Positions 35,501 through 48,500 of a DNA stretch of 64,000 nucleotides are shown piece by piece (the first letter of the stretch is position 1; every line of letters starts with the position of its first letter). This DNA comes from Whitmania pigra (taxonomy: Eukaryota > Annelida > Clitellata > Hirudinida > Haemopidae): NCBI GenBank assembly GCA_021613335.1, contig JAJTWR010000067.1, positions 1,016,001 to 1,080,000 on the forward strand, written 5' to 3'. The notes under the pieces are model-generated. The model was not told the DNA's origin and made no database searches. It saw only the letters and a program-made list of their open reading frames with translations. The translations under genes were made by a program, and so were the position numbers.

Positions 35501-35813
35501 AACCTTTATTCACGCTTATTGTCTCTTAATGCAATTTGCTTTTTACAATTTGCTTATTTCTCTTCTCCGAAGTTTTTTGCATATTTCTTCGAAAAAAGGC
35601 ACAAGAAACAAACTTCGTCGTTATTTTTCCCCAGACCGAATCCAATTGATTGTTGATTGATAACCTTTATTCATGCTCGTTGTCTCTTAATGCAATTTGC
35701 TTTTTACAATTTGCTTATTTATCTTCTCCGAAGGTTTTTGCATATTTCTTCGATAAAAGGCCCACGAACCATTCTTCGTCGTTATTTCTCTCCAGACCGA
35801 ATCCAATTGATTG
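35501..35813. repeat. Direct tandem duplication, unit about 161 bp
   Basis: Copy 1 (35501-35661) and copy 2 (35662-35813) both begin AACCTTTATTCA and share TCTCTTAATGCAATTTGCTT and CCAGACCGAATCCAATTGAT. Scattered substitutions and small indels show that it is not recent. Confidence 0.9.
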
Positions 35814-35819
35814 GCACTT

Positions 35820-36984
35820 CGGGCAAAGAAAAGCGCTTAATAATTGAACGCTTTTATTTTCATTTACCCGTCAAAAAAATTCTTTTTTTTCAAACTGAAA
35901 TTCATAGTGAATTTTAAACAAAAACAAGGCGATTCATAGAGAACTCTCAATTAACATCATCTCCACTTGACAAGAAAACTCAGAACATCAGTTTCCTACT
36001 TTTATTTATGTGATCAGAGTTCGTTGCATAACTAAGATAATTTGGATCTGCAGTTTCAACTGCCGCAGTAATTTTTAAAGACACAGCATGATGTACATTT
36101 GATGGAAATCAAGCCACTGGACACTGTACTTTTTGTCTGGATAGTGGAGAGTGGATGCTACATTTGGCTAGTGTCAAATGGCCAGCACAAGGCAGAAACT
36201 GCATGCAGCCCAGACTGTCAAAGTATTTGTAGTGAGTATTGCGCCTTATTAGTGAGAATAGGCACTAACAGACTGACCTTAGATTTTTTTGCGTGATTAA
36301 TGTAGAGATGTCGAAACTTAAAGCTACTGATAATACTGGATTAAATATTGCTAAGAAAAAAGTGCGGCTTGAAGTTTAAACCAAAATGGTTGAAAGAGTC
36401 AGTGTCGGATTAAGAGTGGGACCCGACGATCCCGGGCCCAGGACTACCCACCAAAAGGGAGCCTCCCATCAATATAGACTTTCGATCAAATTTATACAAA
36501 ATGTGTAGTTCTTGATAAATGCGTCCATTGAAGAGTTAGATTTCAATTTGGTTTGGCGCATCGATTGATGTACTACATAGGTAGGTAGGTATATTAACGT
36601 CCGTTAAATAACGAAATTATTTGGACGAAGCAGGACTACCTACTAAATTTCAAAGCCGTTCCCAGTTGTACTGCAACACCGAGTCAACGCTCCGGAGTAA
36701 CCAGAACCAGCCGAGGCACCCCCAGTTTACAAAAATAACTTTACATTAACATCCTCCGCTGGAAAACCTAGAAAAAATAGAAATTGATGACAAGCCAACA
36801 AAGTGGCTAGAGCTACCACAAGTAGCCAATACCATACGCTCATTACAATATATGTAGGAAGTGCGCATCTTTTGACGGTATCTCAACACGATTTTCTACA
36901 ATTTTAGTATGTTATATAAATAGTGCTTCCAAAATTGTGTTTTAAATTTGGTGAAGTATTATTTTACTTATTACTTTTACTTAT
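35820..36984. other. Unassigned stretch, possibly decayed repeat
   Basis: A short frame at 36099-36296 and a patch at 36400-36480 look like eroded transposon protein, but no family could be named. Confidence 0.3.
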
Positions 36985-37250
36985 TATTCTACGCCAAGAA
37001 AAATGCTCCACTTCTTACAGGCTCCATTTCTTCGTAAACCAAATAGTGAAACCCTGGAACTATCTGTCTGATATTATCAGCTCCACAATCCATAGTCAAT
37101 TTAAAGCCTGCATCTCCAGCACTGATTTTGGGGAAGTTTCTAACAATTTAATGACTTAAATTTGTGTCTATGTCTACATATTAACTGACTCCAATTTGTG
37201 ATAGTCACTTGTGACCCCCTTTTTGGTTGAAATAAAAAAAAATAACGCTA
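36985..37250 (+). mobile_element. Short 3' fragment of a second non-LTR retrotransposon
   Basis: The translation of 37005-37145 includes RLHFFVNQIVKPWNYLSD followed by STIHSQFKACI. This resembles the C-terminus after the reverse transcriptase in CR1/BovB-like elements (FFs.RVV..WN.LP...v.a.s...FK). It is followed by an untranslated tail containing TGTGATAGTCACTTGTGACC and an A-rich end near 37230-37245. Only this 3' end is recognisable. Confidence 0.5.
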
Positions 37251-38113
37251 TTAAACGGCTACATTTAATAGAAAAAAACTTTGAGTTTCAATTAACACTG
37301 ATTACGTCATTATCTTGGTTAGCATGTTAACAAAATTCAGGTGCCTGGGGAAGAAAATATTCTGCTTAGACAACTTTTCCGCGCACCCTGAAAAAAATTA
37401 GAGGGAACACTGCTCCCAATTATTCATTATCGAAGCGAATTACTGCAAGCATTGACAATCCCAATAAATGGCCACTATCCTCAGAATTCAAAATGCCGCC
37501 TATCACCTCAAAGACGAAAGGAAATATAAGAAAACGGATTTACATTAACCAATAGTTTTAATAAGAAATAACAATTACTTAAACATTATTTTTAATTAAT
37601 TAATAATAATGACATTTCGTTGACTAGATTTATTTTTAAATGCCCTTTATTGACGAAACAACCACGTGCTTGAGTGTGTTACCAGCAAATTCATAATCAT
37701 GTAGTTGCAATTTAGACTGTCAAACTGATAATTCACAGAAATGTCGCCTGCCGCTGCTTCAAATCGCTTTCAACGCAACTGTCGAATGTTAGCTAAAAAT
37801 ATTCGTTCGAGTTAAAACGCTTCAATTTTTTTATTTATAATATATATATACTTATTATTACTTATACTTTATTATTTTTATAATTATGAAGGGCTATTTT
37901 AATTTTGTAATTTGAGTCCGATTCGTAACTAATTTATTGTCAAGTTTATTCGCACCTGTGTCGTTCTAGCTGCAAGGCGATACCTTTGTTTGATAGATCT
38001 CAGATTGCAATCATGCACTGTTTTTGATTCTTAAACATATTTTATCGGTCACCGAAGAAGATAAACTGACGTAACAATTTTAGTAATAAAAAAATTAAAC
38101 TTTATGCTTAGAA

Positions 38114-41100
38114 ATGGCTGGCTGTAAAACAAGCGCTGTTTTTAAATACATCGGAGCTCTGTTATTGGTTCTTCAGCCTTGGTTATGTCTGACAGGTAAA
38201 GTTGTTTAGTATTCTAAATATTATATCTTATATAAGGTGCTCTTAGAATGTCGCTTTAAGCTGTAATTGTGCGCATTAGTGAAGTTCAGATTTAGACATT
38301 AGAAATGAGGTTTGTTCGTTTAACTAGAAATATGATTTTTCTATTTGAGTAACATTATTTGACGTTTCAATTTCGTTTCGATTAAGTTTTAATGCAAAGC
38401 TTCTTTGGAAAATATCTTAATCTTAACTTGCGTGTTTACGTTTGACAATAGACATAAGATGAATTAGTTTAATCCACAAGAATAGATCAAAAGTAAATAT
38501 AGCCCCAAACACAGTGATCAGAATATCTAATTAGCATGAATAATTACTTACTAATTAGACAGCATCCTTAATTATTATCATCAATTCAGTCTAATTGATC
38601 TCATTAGATATTCATGCCCAAAGGTTGGGCTTACACCACAGTCGTTTTTATAGCCATCATTATCATTATCATTGTAGTTACTATCATTACCAATTATCAT
38701 CAACAATGACATCTCAATGTTATATAACACAACTGTCATCATCAACTTCATCATCCTCATCCTTATCACCATCACCACTACCATATTACCTATTCCAGGT
38801 GCCCAGTACATTAACTTCCCTGAGTTTGTGGTTGCTAAGTGGTTTTCCCTCGAGGATCGCGAGACTGAAACTACCATCACAGAAACAACTTTCAAGATCA
38901 CAGAGACCTTGGAGTCTCGACTGGTCGACTACCTACCCTACAACGAGACCATTGACGCGAACGGTAACTTCGACGGGAAGTACCTGATCCATAACATGTG
39001 GGTGTCGTTGTCGTTGTTATGGATGTTGTCATTGCTGTTGTTGATGTTGCCGTCATTATTACTATTTATTAATATTGATATTGTTGTGGCTGATGTTGAT
39101 GTTTTTGGCTAAGATGGTTATTGTTATTATTGTTGCTGCTGTAATTTCTGTTAATCAATAAAAATAAAAATAATTTTGATGATAAATTTAATGCTTTAAT
39201 AATAATAATAATAATAATAATAATATTGTGATAGCAATATTAATAGATTTATTATATAATTAAATAATTGAATTTCATTATTATTTTCACTATTAAACAT
39301 TAATCCACAGTGAAGGGGACTGCTACCAGTGCTATGAGATCCTTTTCAAGACTGTCAACATTCTGCAATACAGAAAGAGTGAGCGATCAGAACTTAATTT
39401 TGTAAAATTTATTGCGGTTCGATCGTTAAATTTGAATCATTAGCGAGTAACCCGGGTTGGTGAATCTTCGGATGAATGAGTGAATCAGAATCAGGATTGC
39501 TGATAGAAATAAATGTTTGGCACCCAGGTCATGTCAATTTGTTAATTTGGTAATGGAGAAACAATAAAAAGTTTTAAACAAAACCTGGGCACTCTACCAA
39601 ACCTCTGGTCATTTGGCCTTCATGGCTCCCCCACAGCAGCACTGTTTGTCGTACACAACTAGAGGCTAGAAGACCTTCGGATAATTTGTATTTGTGCCGC
39701 TATTTCTGACGTCGATTATTGCTTATAATTATGATTCATCAGATGATGTTATAATTATCGTCGGCATCATCATTGTCGTCCTCGTCGCCATCGTAAATGA
39801 GTTCTTCGTGACCAGTTACTTTTCTTCGACAGCTACCTGCATTTCCAAGCTTTATCCGGACGAAAAGCTCAACCTCGAGATGGTCTGCCAGAACATCGTG
39901 CCGAACGCCGACGTGATCACCTGGTTCAGTGAGTGCAATATCATAATGTCATCGTCATAACCATCGTAACAAGCATTGTTGTCGTTTTCAAACTTCACGA
40001 ATGTCAGATAATGATAATAATTTAATAACGATGATAATATTTATAATAATAAATTTCAAATCATCAATGTCGTCTCCTTTGTTTTGAAACTGTCATCATC
40101 ACCATCGCTACCATTATCTCTCAGGGACTGAGGTGAAAACTGTGAATTGCAAGACAACATGGGAGGGTACTTTCTCCTTCACCTACGAGGTCGATCATGG
40201 TGGAGGCAGCATCTGTAAGAGCCCCCAGTCAGCTGTGGTGGCCTGCCAGGAGCCAGGCTCGGTCTACGTGGACAACCAGGTTTTCACGATAAATTTCGGC
40301 AAGTGCCAGGACATGATTGAAACAGTCAGTCAAAGTGAGTGCAGGCCATGATTGGTCAGTTAAAAATTAATGGGCGGGGAAAGCTGGCTGAGATTCCAAC
40401 AAAAGGAGCTTGAGGGTAATTTACTTAATGAACTCTAAGTTGACCTTTTGATGTCAATGTTCCAGAGATAAGATTCCAGTGTATGGGTTCCTGGATGGAA
40501 GGGAAGAATGTCTTCTCTGCCATGATGGACATTGGGGAAGTCAAAAACAGGATGAAATTTCGTTGCATGGTGAGTGATTTGAGTCGTGATTTGGTGAGTG
40601 CTGATGGTTCGGTGATGATCTATGTGGTGATGATAATTGTGATGATGATGATGGTGGTGTTGGTGATGATAACAGGGACGTTGATGAGGATGAGGGCTAA
40701 GGCTATGGTGAAGCTGGTGACATCATCACGTCGAATATGGCGGGCGAGTTAGCGTAGAGGGTTGCGTGCCTGCGAACGACGGTGAAAGCAACAGTCGTTA
40801 CGTGTCGTGTTCGCAACCCAGCTCGCACCGCCAGGGAGCTTCCTGGGGTAGGGGCGCTATATAAATGGTAGGTCGATTAAGTGCCTTCACATCCTGTTGG
40901 GATACGTAAGGCACTCAAAAAATTGGCTAAATAAATAAAATAAAAAAAATAAATAAATCATCATCATCATCATTCATCAATTTATAAATATTAATATCAT
41001 TTTATTCACTGGCATCACATTATTGTCACCAATCTGCTTATTGATTTTCAAGTAATACTAACTTCATCACCACAATCAACATCACGTCATCCAAACATGG

Positions 41101-44100
41101 CTTTACAGCTCACCAGAGCGGATCAGCAATATGCCGACAACACCCGATACTTCGCCCTTTCGAGGTGGGCCGAATGTGCTTCCCTCAAAAGCCCCTACGA
41201 CGGACCGATCAGGCTCAAGCTGTGGCCGGCCTACGTAGGCCACATGGGCGAATCGGTTTACGGGGTCGGCATGGTGACGCCGTCCTGCAACTTCCCCCGA
41301 AACTTCACCGGAACGTGGTTCACCACCGCAGAGTTTGACTCCGACGTCACCATCAACGTCACCCACATCTACTTTAAGACGAAGCTCGATCAGTACACGT
41401 ACAGGGAATCCGTCTTCATCTGTCAGCAGAACAGAGACTCGAGGTACCTCGTCACCGCGGTAACGATCGGCAGATGGTGAGTAGTTATTCGTTTCCTCGG
41501 TGACGAGCGGATAGAAATACGTGGAAATGTGATGCTGTTATATTTGACTTTTATTTATTAAAATTTAATCAATGCTGTTTAAAATTTGTCATCTGGTTGT
41601 GCATGTCGACTTTAAGTCATTTATTTAGTTCAGGCACATTTTTGTCCAAATTTTTAAATTCACTGCAGGGTTAATTTATTTTGATATGTTTTCATTTCTT
41701 TGCAAAATCAGCGAGGTCGATTACATCTGCTTTGCCTTCATGCCACGTCACCACAACATCATCAGGTGGAGAATGAGTGAGTAGAAATCTTCAAATTATC
41801 ATTGTCATCATCACCATCTTGCTCGTTCTTATATTTAGGATGAGTCTTAAAATGCACGGTTGTTCAAAAGGAAAGATCTGATAAATTTAATGTGAAATGT
41901 TAAAAATTCATTGTTTCGGTGCGAATTTAATAAATCGAAATTGAAAAATTGATTTTAAAGAGCACAATTGAATTGAATGAATTGTTCAATTTATGATAAC
42001 GGCCCACAAGTTATTTGCTCATTTTGTTAAACCCATCCAAACCATCCAACCTCCCAAGCCTACTGTCCACCCCACCATTGCAGGCAAGCCGTACCGTTTA
42101 AGTCTCATCCAGTCCAAAGCCCCGGATGCTCAGGAGAGGATATTCAGGCAGGCATGCACCTGGTCTGCTTTTACCCTCAACAGGGATGACACAGCCTGGA
42201 GATACTACACTTTCATATGTTAGTAGAAAGCATTTCTACTTTCTTATATTCTGTTTGTTATGAAATTATTTTATTATATTTATATTAAAATGAATGTGGA
42301 TGTTATAAATGATTGCTGCTCACATATGATCATCATCCATAAATGATGCATTGGTGACGTATTTATAAAATTGTAATGATAATTTATACAAATTTGTACA
42401 AATACCAAGGCATAGAAGATTTAGTACCTGAAGTTGAGTAATTGAATCTTTGTACTATTGTTCCAAAATGAGCCAACACAGAAACTCTCAATTACCTAAA
42501 TGGAATTTACAATCTCATATATTAATTAATTTTACATGACAAATTTACATTTTAATTTAGTTAATTAATTTTTAAATTATATTTTGATGAGTTCTTAGCC
42601 TATTTCGACAGGGTGTTCCACATTACACAATTTTTAATCATAACATCAGAAAAAATTAATTGTTTCAATTTTTTCAATTCAAAATTTTTCCAGTAAACCC
42701 TCCAGCTCCTGTACCCTGCCCCATCGGGGGACGTTACAACTTCACCCAGATTGGCAACAAGGAGGAGCACTACGTGACGAGGATTAAGGGCATCACGGAG
42801 CGCCCGAGGCACATGATCGATTGCAAGCAGTACGTTTCGGAGCTCAAATCGTGCGACGAATTCCCAAAGTGGCTGTACGTCGACGCAGAGTACTGTGCCA
42901 CGCTCGACCACACCGGAAAACCCATCTCGGAATATGGTGAGCGGCTCGGTGCTCTTGTTTGGAAGGCGGTTGATTGTTTATTGATTATTTGGGATAGTTA
43001 TCATTACATTTGTATCATTAGTCATTCTAATATTTATCGTTTATTATTCATTACTATGTTCAAGATATTAACATTAAGTTAGTCATAAGTATAGTTTATT
43101 GTAATTATGAGGAGCTAAAAATAATAACAGATCCGAAAAAAAATTGTAGTTAACTAAAACTACTTTAAAACTATATTAACAACTTGAAACAGCGAGCATT
43201 GGTGCCGAATTAATATATAGTTAATTAATTGCCAATTAATTATACAGATATGGCCGACAGGCAGCTCTTCTGCGTCGGTTACTGGTTGGAAGACATGAAG
43301 TCGTACATGATAACCTATGACATGGAGGATGCTGTCTCTGCTTTCAGATGCTGGGTGGGTCAAAATAAATTAATTTATTTTAATTTATTAATAAATTTAT
43401 TAATCTTATGTCCTTATGAACATTAATAATATGCAAATGATCCTCTTGAGTGAATCACCTGTCCACGTAGGATGCGAACGGTACTTTGATTGCCGACCAA
43501 TTACGTAGAACCACTTCTTGACAGAGGAGCATTATTATGATATTTTCAGTTTAATGATATTTATAAATTTATTGTAACTTAATTTATATAGCGCCATATG
43601 CATAGTGTCAGAGGCTCTTTTTGTAACCATTTATATAGCGCTCTTTCCCAAGGGTGCTGGCGGCAGTGCAGGCTGGGTTTCGAACACGACACATTACGAC
43701 TGTTGCTATTACCGCCATATGCAAGCACGTAACCAATTCTGCTAACCTGCACGCCATGAATCATTGATTACTACTACTACAACTTCACAACATCCTCTTA
43801 GGTATACGAGAGGACAGATTGGCGTAAACTCTATGCTTCGAAGGCAATAAGGGCAATGTGTGCTCCTCAGCAGACGGCCTACAGTTCAACCTCGAACGAG
43901 GGCGCAAGCCTTGCCCTTGTTCTCACGGAGAGCGAGAGACTCTGTGAGTTTTTCTTTAAAGTTATTTTTGAACAAAAATATATAACTGAGAATTGCAAGT
44001 AATAAATGAAATTTTAAAGTAATTTCATGTATAATAATGAGAACTCGGAAAGCGATTAATGCACATACCAATTAATTCACTCCTCGATTGAAATTTTGGT

Positions 44101-44416
44101 ATTATTAAGAAATAAGTACAACATTTGTTGTTGGTGTGTTCCTTTTTTATTTTGCATCAACTAATTAATCGCTTTTTTTGCTAATTTTCGTTATTTTCCC
44201 AAAACATTGATGCCTTTACATCCTAATAAATTCCTAATCTTCACAGGGGATTCCTGCCCTCAGAGGTATTCTACTGGAGCCAACCCGTACTCCCAAGAGC
44301 TTCAGATTTTCATTGTGGATGAAACTTCTTCTTCGAACAGCCTCAGACTTTCTGTCGTTTTGATGCTCTTGACGATTTTAGGTGCTCTCTCGTACGTGGC
44401 CGGTTGTAAATATTAA
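38114..44416 (+). CDS. Secreted, probably GPI-anchored Cys-rich protein of the DUF7042-DUF7045 type (13 exons, 662 aa)
   Basis: Thirteen exons join in phase: 38114-38195, 38799-38997, 39311-39378, 39833-39928, 40125-40334, 40466-40569, 41109-41476, 41712-41776, 42084-42218, 42694-42936, 43248-43354, 43802-43943 and 44247-44416 (TAA). The N-terminus (YIGALLLVLQPWLCLTG) is a signal peptide. The ectodomain has CYQCYEI, CKTTWEGTFSFTYE, CNFPRNFTGTWF, CEVDYICF, CPIGGRYNFT and CVGYW blocks. It has about 25 Cys and several N-x-S/T sites (NET, NFT, NVT). The order of these blocks recalls the four-module protostome proteins annotated DUF7044/7045/7043/7042; this is from memory and unverified. The C-terminus, after SSSNS, is hydrophobic (LSVVLMLLTILGALSYVAG) with only CKY following, which suits a GPI-attachment signal or short membrane anchor. 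Most introns are phase 1. Two introns carry SINE copies. The biochemical function is unknown. Confidence 0.88.
40738..40952 (+). mobile_element. tRNA-derived SINE, copy 1 (in an intron), with LINE-like tail
   Basis: The head contains GAGTTAGCGTAG and CGTGTTCGCAACCCAG, which resemble pol III A and B boxes. A GGGGCGCTATATAAATGG core follows, and the 3' end is GTAAGGCACTCAAAAAATTGGCTAAATAAATAAA. The head and core match two other copies in this window at 19370-19543 and 43571-43755. The tail matches the end of the LINE fragment near 30600-30655. It lies in the sixth intron of the DUF7042-7045-like gene. Confidence 0.75.
43571..43755 (-). mobile_element. tRNA-derived SINE, copy 2 (in an intron)
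   Basis: On the minus strand it reads GCAGGTTAGCAGAATTGG, then GTGTTCGAAACCCAGCC (B-box-like), then CGCTATATAAATGGTTACAA, and ends GGCGCTATATAAATTAAGTT. It aligns by eye along its length with the copy at 19370-19543 and shares its head with the copy at 40738-40952. It is inserted in the intron before exon 12 of the DUF7042-7045-like gene. Confidence 0.75.
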
Positions 44417-44419
44417 AAA

Positions 44420-45527
44420 TTATCAAATTATAATAAGTTGTGTAACTTAGGCGACGATGATGGTCATTATACTGTTTGCTGCAACGATTTTCTATTGTCG
44501 GCTGGCATATCTTCTACCATCTCGGATATTCCTTACATGCTTGCCATCAAGCGTGTGAGATTATATTTTTTGTAGTTATCTCTTTGCTATTATATACTTT
44601 TACTTTCAATGAGGTCCTGTTTTTGTTTATTTCTATTGTTTTAATGTCAATTTGTGTTTATTAAATTACTATTTTCTTTGCAGTTAAACAGATACTATAA
44701 ATGAGAGGATAATGTTAACAACTTCGAATAATGTTAACAACTTCTAATAATATTAACAACTTCCATTAATATCTTTATCAAAAAAATGCTGGGACTGTAC
44801 TGCTTGATCATAACTAATCACATGGCCAGTAAAACGCTTTCATTTGGCTTACAATTTAGCATCTCTGAGTTATTCACAATACATAAATGTAATCATTTCA
44901 ATTCTGTTTGTACAATTATGTGACCAACAGATCAAACGATGGTTGCTATATATAGGCAAACGTGGTAACAATGTTAATTACTGTTTGTCTAAACTCGTTT
45001 TAAAAGGATAAGGATGTATTCCTTAAAATCCTAATTAAAATGTGTTTATGTTTTTGTGGTGGCACAGACTCTTCCTGTCGTCAAATGCCGCTGAAACCCT
45101 TGTTCTAACCGTACTGGCGTCATAGGATAATAAATCCTGGTTCATATCATTAATATTATAAGCTGAATAAACAAATTTAAAAAACATTAACTTTGTGATT
45201 TTGATAAAATGTTGAAAACTTGCACATCTAGGAATAGATTAGCTTAATTTTAAATTATGCCTCAAATACATATGCAAATAAAACCCATGTGTATACAATT
45301 TAATGCATTAAAAAAAATGTATGACTAACTTAAAAATAACATTCGCTTGGAATTACCGATTGCTAAAGAAGTACTGAGATTCACTTTTAAGCAACACTTT
45401 TTTTTTTATTTTGGTCAGTGCCACCTGCGCTGCTTTTTGTCTCGCGTCGCTGGCCTCGACAGAATAATTTACAAAATGTGGTCAACTTGCCGATTGCAAG
45501 GCAGGTAGGCTCGTCTCTCAAAAGGCA
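44420..45527. other. Intergenic region between the DUF-type gene and the MBD/F-box gene
   Basis: AT-rich. It contains a three-copy tandem repeat of about 19 bp (TAATGTTAACAACTTCNAA) at 44709-44765 and AATAAA signals at 45129-45134 and 45166-45171. No coding exon was recognised. Confidence 0.5.
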
Positions 45528-48500
45528 ATGGATTCGAGGGAGACTACATCGTCAAGACGGGCTTCCTTCGTCGGAAGCAAGAGAAAACATGATCTATCTG
45601 GTCAGATAAAATCGAAAAGGCTGAAATTTGAAGAGAAAAACAAATCGCTGGACAGATATTTACGACCCCTGGAGTATGGTTTGTTTTCTCTTACGCCCTT
45701 TAATGATGGCTTGATATCGAACAAAAATAACGTTAATTAGCCACATAAAAGGCGCTCTCAAGGAGCATGATCGAGCTAACTGCCAGAGTGCAGTTATAAT
45801 TCAATACCTCCGCTTCATTAATTTTTACGTCACTGCCTTTCTTGGATCATATACCAGAGACTTTATTCTAGTCATAATGTCATATATAATAACGTCATAA
45901 TACATCACGTACGTATAAATTATATTATATAATAAAAGTTACGTGCATATAAATTTTGGAATACAATAAATTGCAAATTAAATTAAAGCCATTGCTTAAA
46001 GAGTGATACATCATATAAGTTACATTCCATTTGGCAAGAGTATGTCAATCCTTGGTTTTATTTTTAGAATTTTTAGTGTGAATTGAATTATTTCCAGGAT
46101 GGAAAAGAGAGTTGGTCCTGCGGTGCATTTCGAGAGGAGGAAAAAATAAAAGTGCGGACGTGTATTACTACACGCCATCTGGCAAGAAACTGGTCGGTAA
46201 TCATCTGATGAAGTAGCTTAATTAAGTTGAATTTGCCTTCAGTTGTTCATGAGAGGAAGTGCTACTCATTAATTATGTTTATTATGATTATTATTATAAA
46301 CTATAACAGTAATTATGTTTGAACATGAGTTTGATAAAAGTCGATCGAATTATTTTGTATTTCACAGAGATCCATGCCACAAGTTGTCTCCTACTGTGAG
46401 TGATTCTTCCACAATAAGTCTACTGCTTGTTGTTAACTTATTACGCATTCATTAACAACGAATATTATTTCCTTTCCATTTTAAATCTTCAAATCACTTA
46501 AAGAAGCACAAGCACAAATCTGATTGCTTGTTAACCTAATTATTATTTATAGTAAATTAGTCAATTGATGATGATGATGATGATAATAATAATAATAATA
46601 ATAATAATGACAACAACAATAATTTGTTTATTTATTAATTACTTCTACACTACAACTACCATTACTTAATTATGCTTCTGCAGTGCAGACCAATGGTAAT
46701 GATGATCCTTTGTGCAAGTTGTCAGGGGAGAATTTTGTCTTCTACGGTGAGGTCGTCTCTCATCACAAAAACGAATGGGTCAGAAATGCTAGAGACCGAA
46801 AGGCCATTTCCCCAAAGAAGGAAAAAACATCGAGTCTTAAAAATCAGCCTAAACCCAGCCTTAACATTGCCCGAAGACAGGTGGGGAGGCCTAAGGGTTC
46901 AAAGAAGGGCGTAGGGTCCAAACCCGAGCCTAAGTTAGAGGATGTCGCTAGGGTCGAGAGTGGGGGAACATTGACCTTGGCAAGTAAAGTAAAAGTTGAA
47001 AGGTTATCAAAGTTCAAACCCTTGTTCACTGTTCTAACTAGTTTTCGAATGATATTAATATTGATGATGATGATGATGATAAAAGAATACTTTTTGTTTA
47101 GTAACTAACTTGTCGGTGGTTTTATTACATTTCAGCAGCATTGGGTCGATTAAAGTTTCACCGAAGAAAAATAAGGATTGCAGAAACATGTGAGTTTAGA
47201 GGTTTTTGAGTGACCTCGTGAGTCAAACACAGGAAAATTTACAGGGAAATTATTAATGACCATTATCATATAATCTATAAATTTATAAAATTTATGGTGC
47301 TTTTTCAATATCATTTTTATTTTATAATTTATTTAATAACTGCTTATTAGACTTATATGCTCCGACAGATAGAATGTCATTACAAGAAATAAGGGATGTT
47401 TCAATAACATAAATTTACAATTTCAATAAAAATTATTAGGCCCAGGGAAGACTGTAAATCCGTTATGGGATTAAAGAGCACGGGGTCAGTGTACATCCTA
47501 CCGTCCCTGCCCCTGCCACCCAAATCATCATCTCGCTCGCTTCCGTCATCCGACAATTCATCTCTCTCCATGGCGGTTGCACCACCGTCCATCTCGTCCC
47601 CTCAGAAGGTGTGCAACCTCAGGTGCCCGGGGCTGGAAAACGTGCTACCGACCCTCGAGTGCCGGCGTTGTCGCTGCCTCTTCCATCCGGAGTGCATCGC
47701 GTTTCTCGGAGGTCACTTCGAGGTCGCCAACTTCTTCTGTGAGGTGAGTAGTGAGCTTATGAAGTGGGTTTAATGTTAATTGTTCTTGCTAAGAATCTTT
47801 AAATATAGACATTTTTTAAAAATCAATATTAGCATTTGCATTGCAATGTAGTAATTTTTTAGCTTAAAAGATTTTATATATTGCATAAAACATAAGTGTG
47901 ATGTCAACATTAAATAACCTAATAAATTGACAGATGTCAATTGTTGTTGAAGTCATTACAATTCTTAACCTAATCGTTTGACGAATTTTCATTTGCCAGT
48001 GCTGCAAAAATGCCGATCAGACTGGAATCAAGGGCCAGAGTCAAGAACCGAAAATCAAACTTCCCTGCAAGATGACAAAGGTGTCCAATGTTTCGACATC
48101 CACAAATCAGAAACACCGGCTCATTGTTCCTGCAACTGCCAAAGTAACCACTTCATCCTTGAACCTTTCTTCTCTTCCAAGATTGATGCCCGAGGCAATC
48201 CAAGTACCAGTTGCCAACAGCCCCACAAAGTTTACCAGTAACAGTCTTTCCACTCAGCTGAATTTCACAAACCCGGTCCCTAAACTCGCCATCCCCTTCT
48301 ATGCCAACAACAATGCCTATTTGTCCAACCAGCTTTCCTCTTACTTTGTCATACCCCAGTCTCCCAACATCTACCCTCAAAATGGAGCCTTCATGGCGCA
48401 AAACACAGTCAACATGTACCCACCCTCTGCCAAGGTTCAAAGTCTTTTCGGGACGGGTTATGTCAATTCCATTTTTCCAAACATCAGTTTTCAAGCTTCC

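Noticed and set aside
46844..48494. Minus-strand ORFs opposite the MBD/F-box exons
   Set aside because: The plus strand has phase-consistent exons with recognisable domains; the minus-strand frames are shadows.
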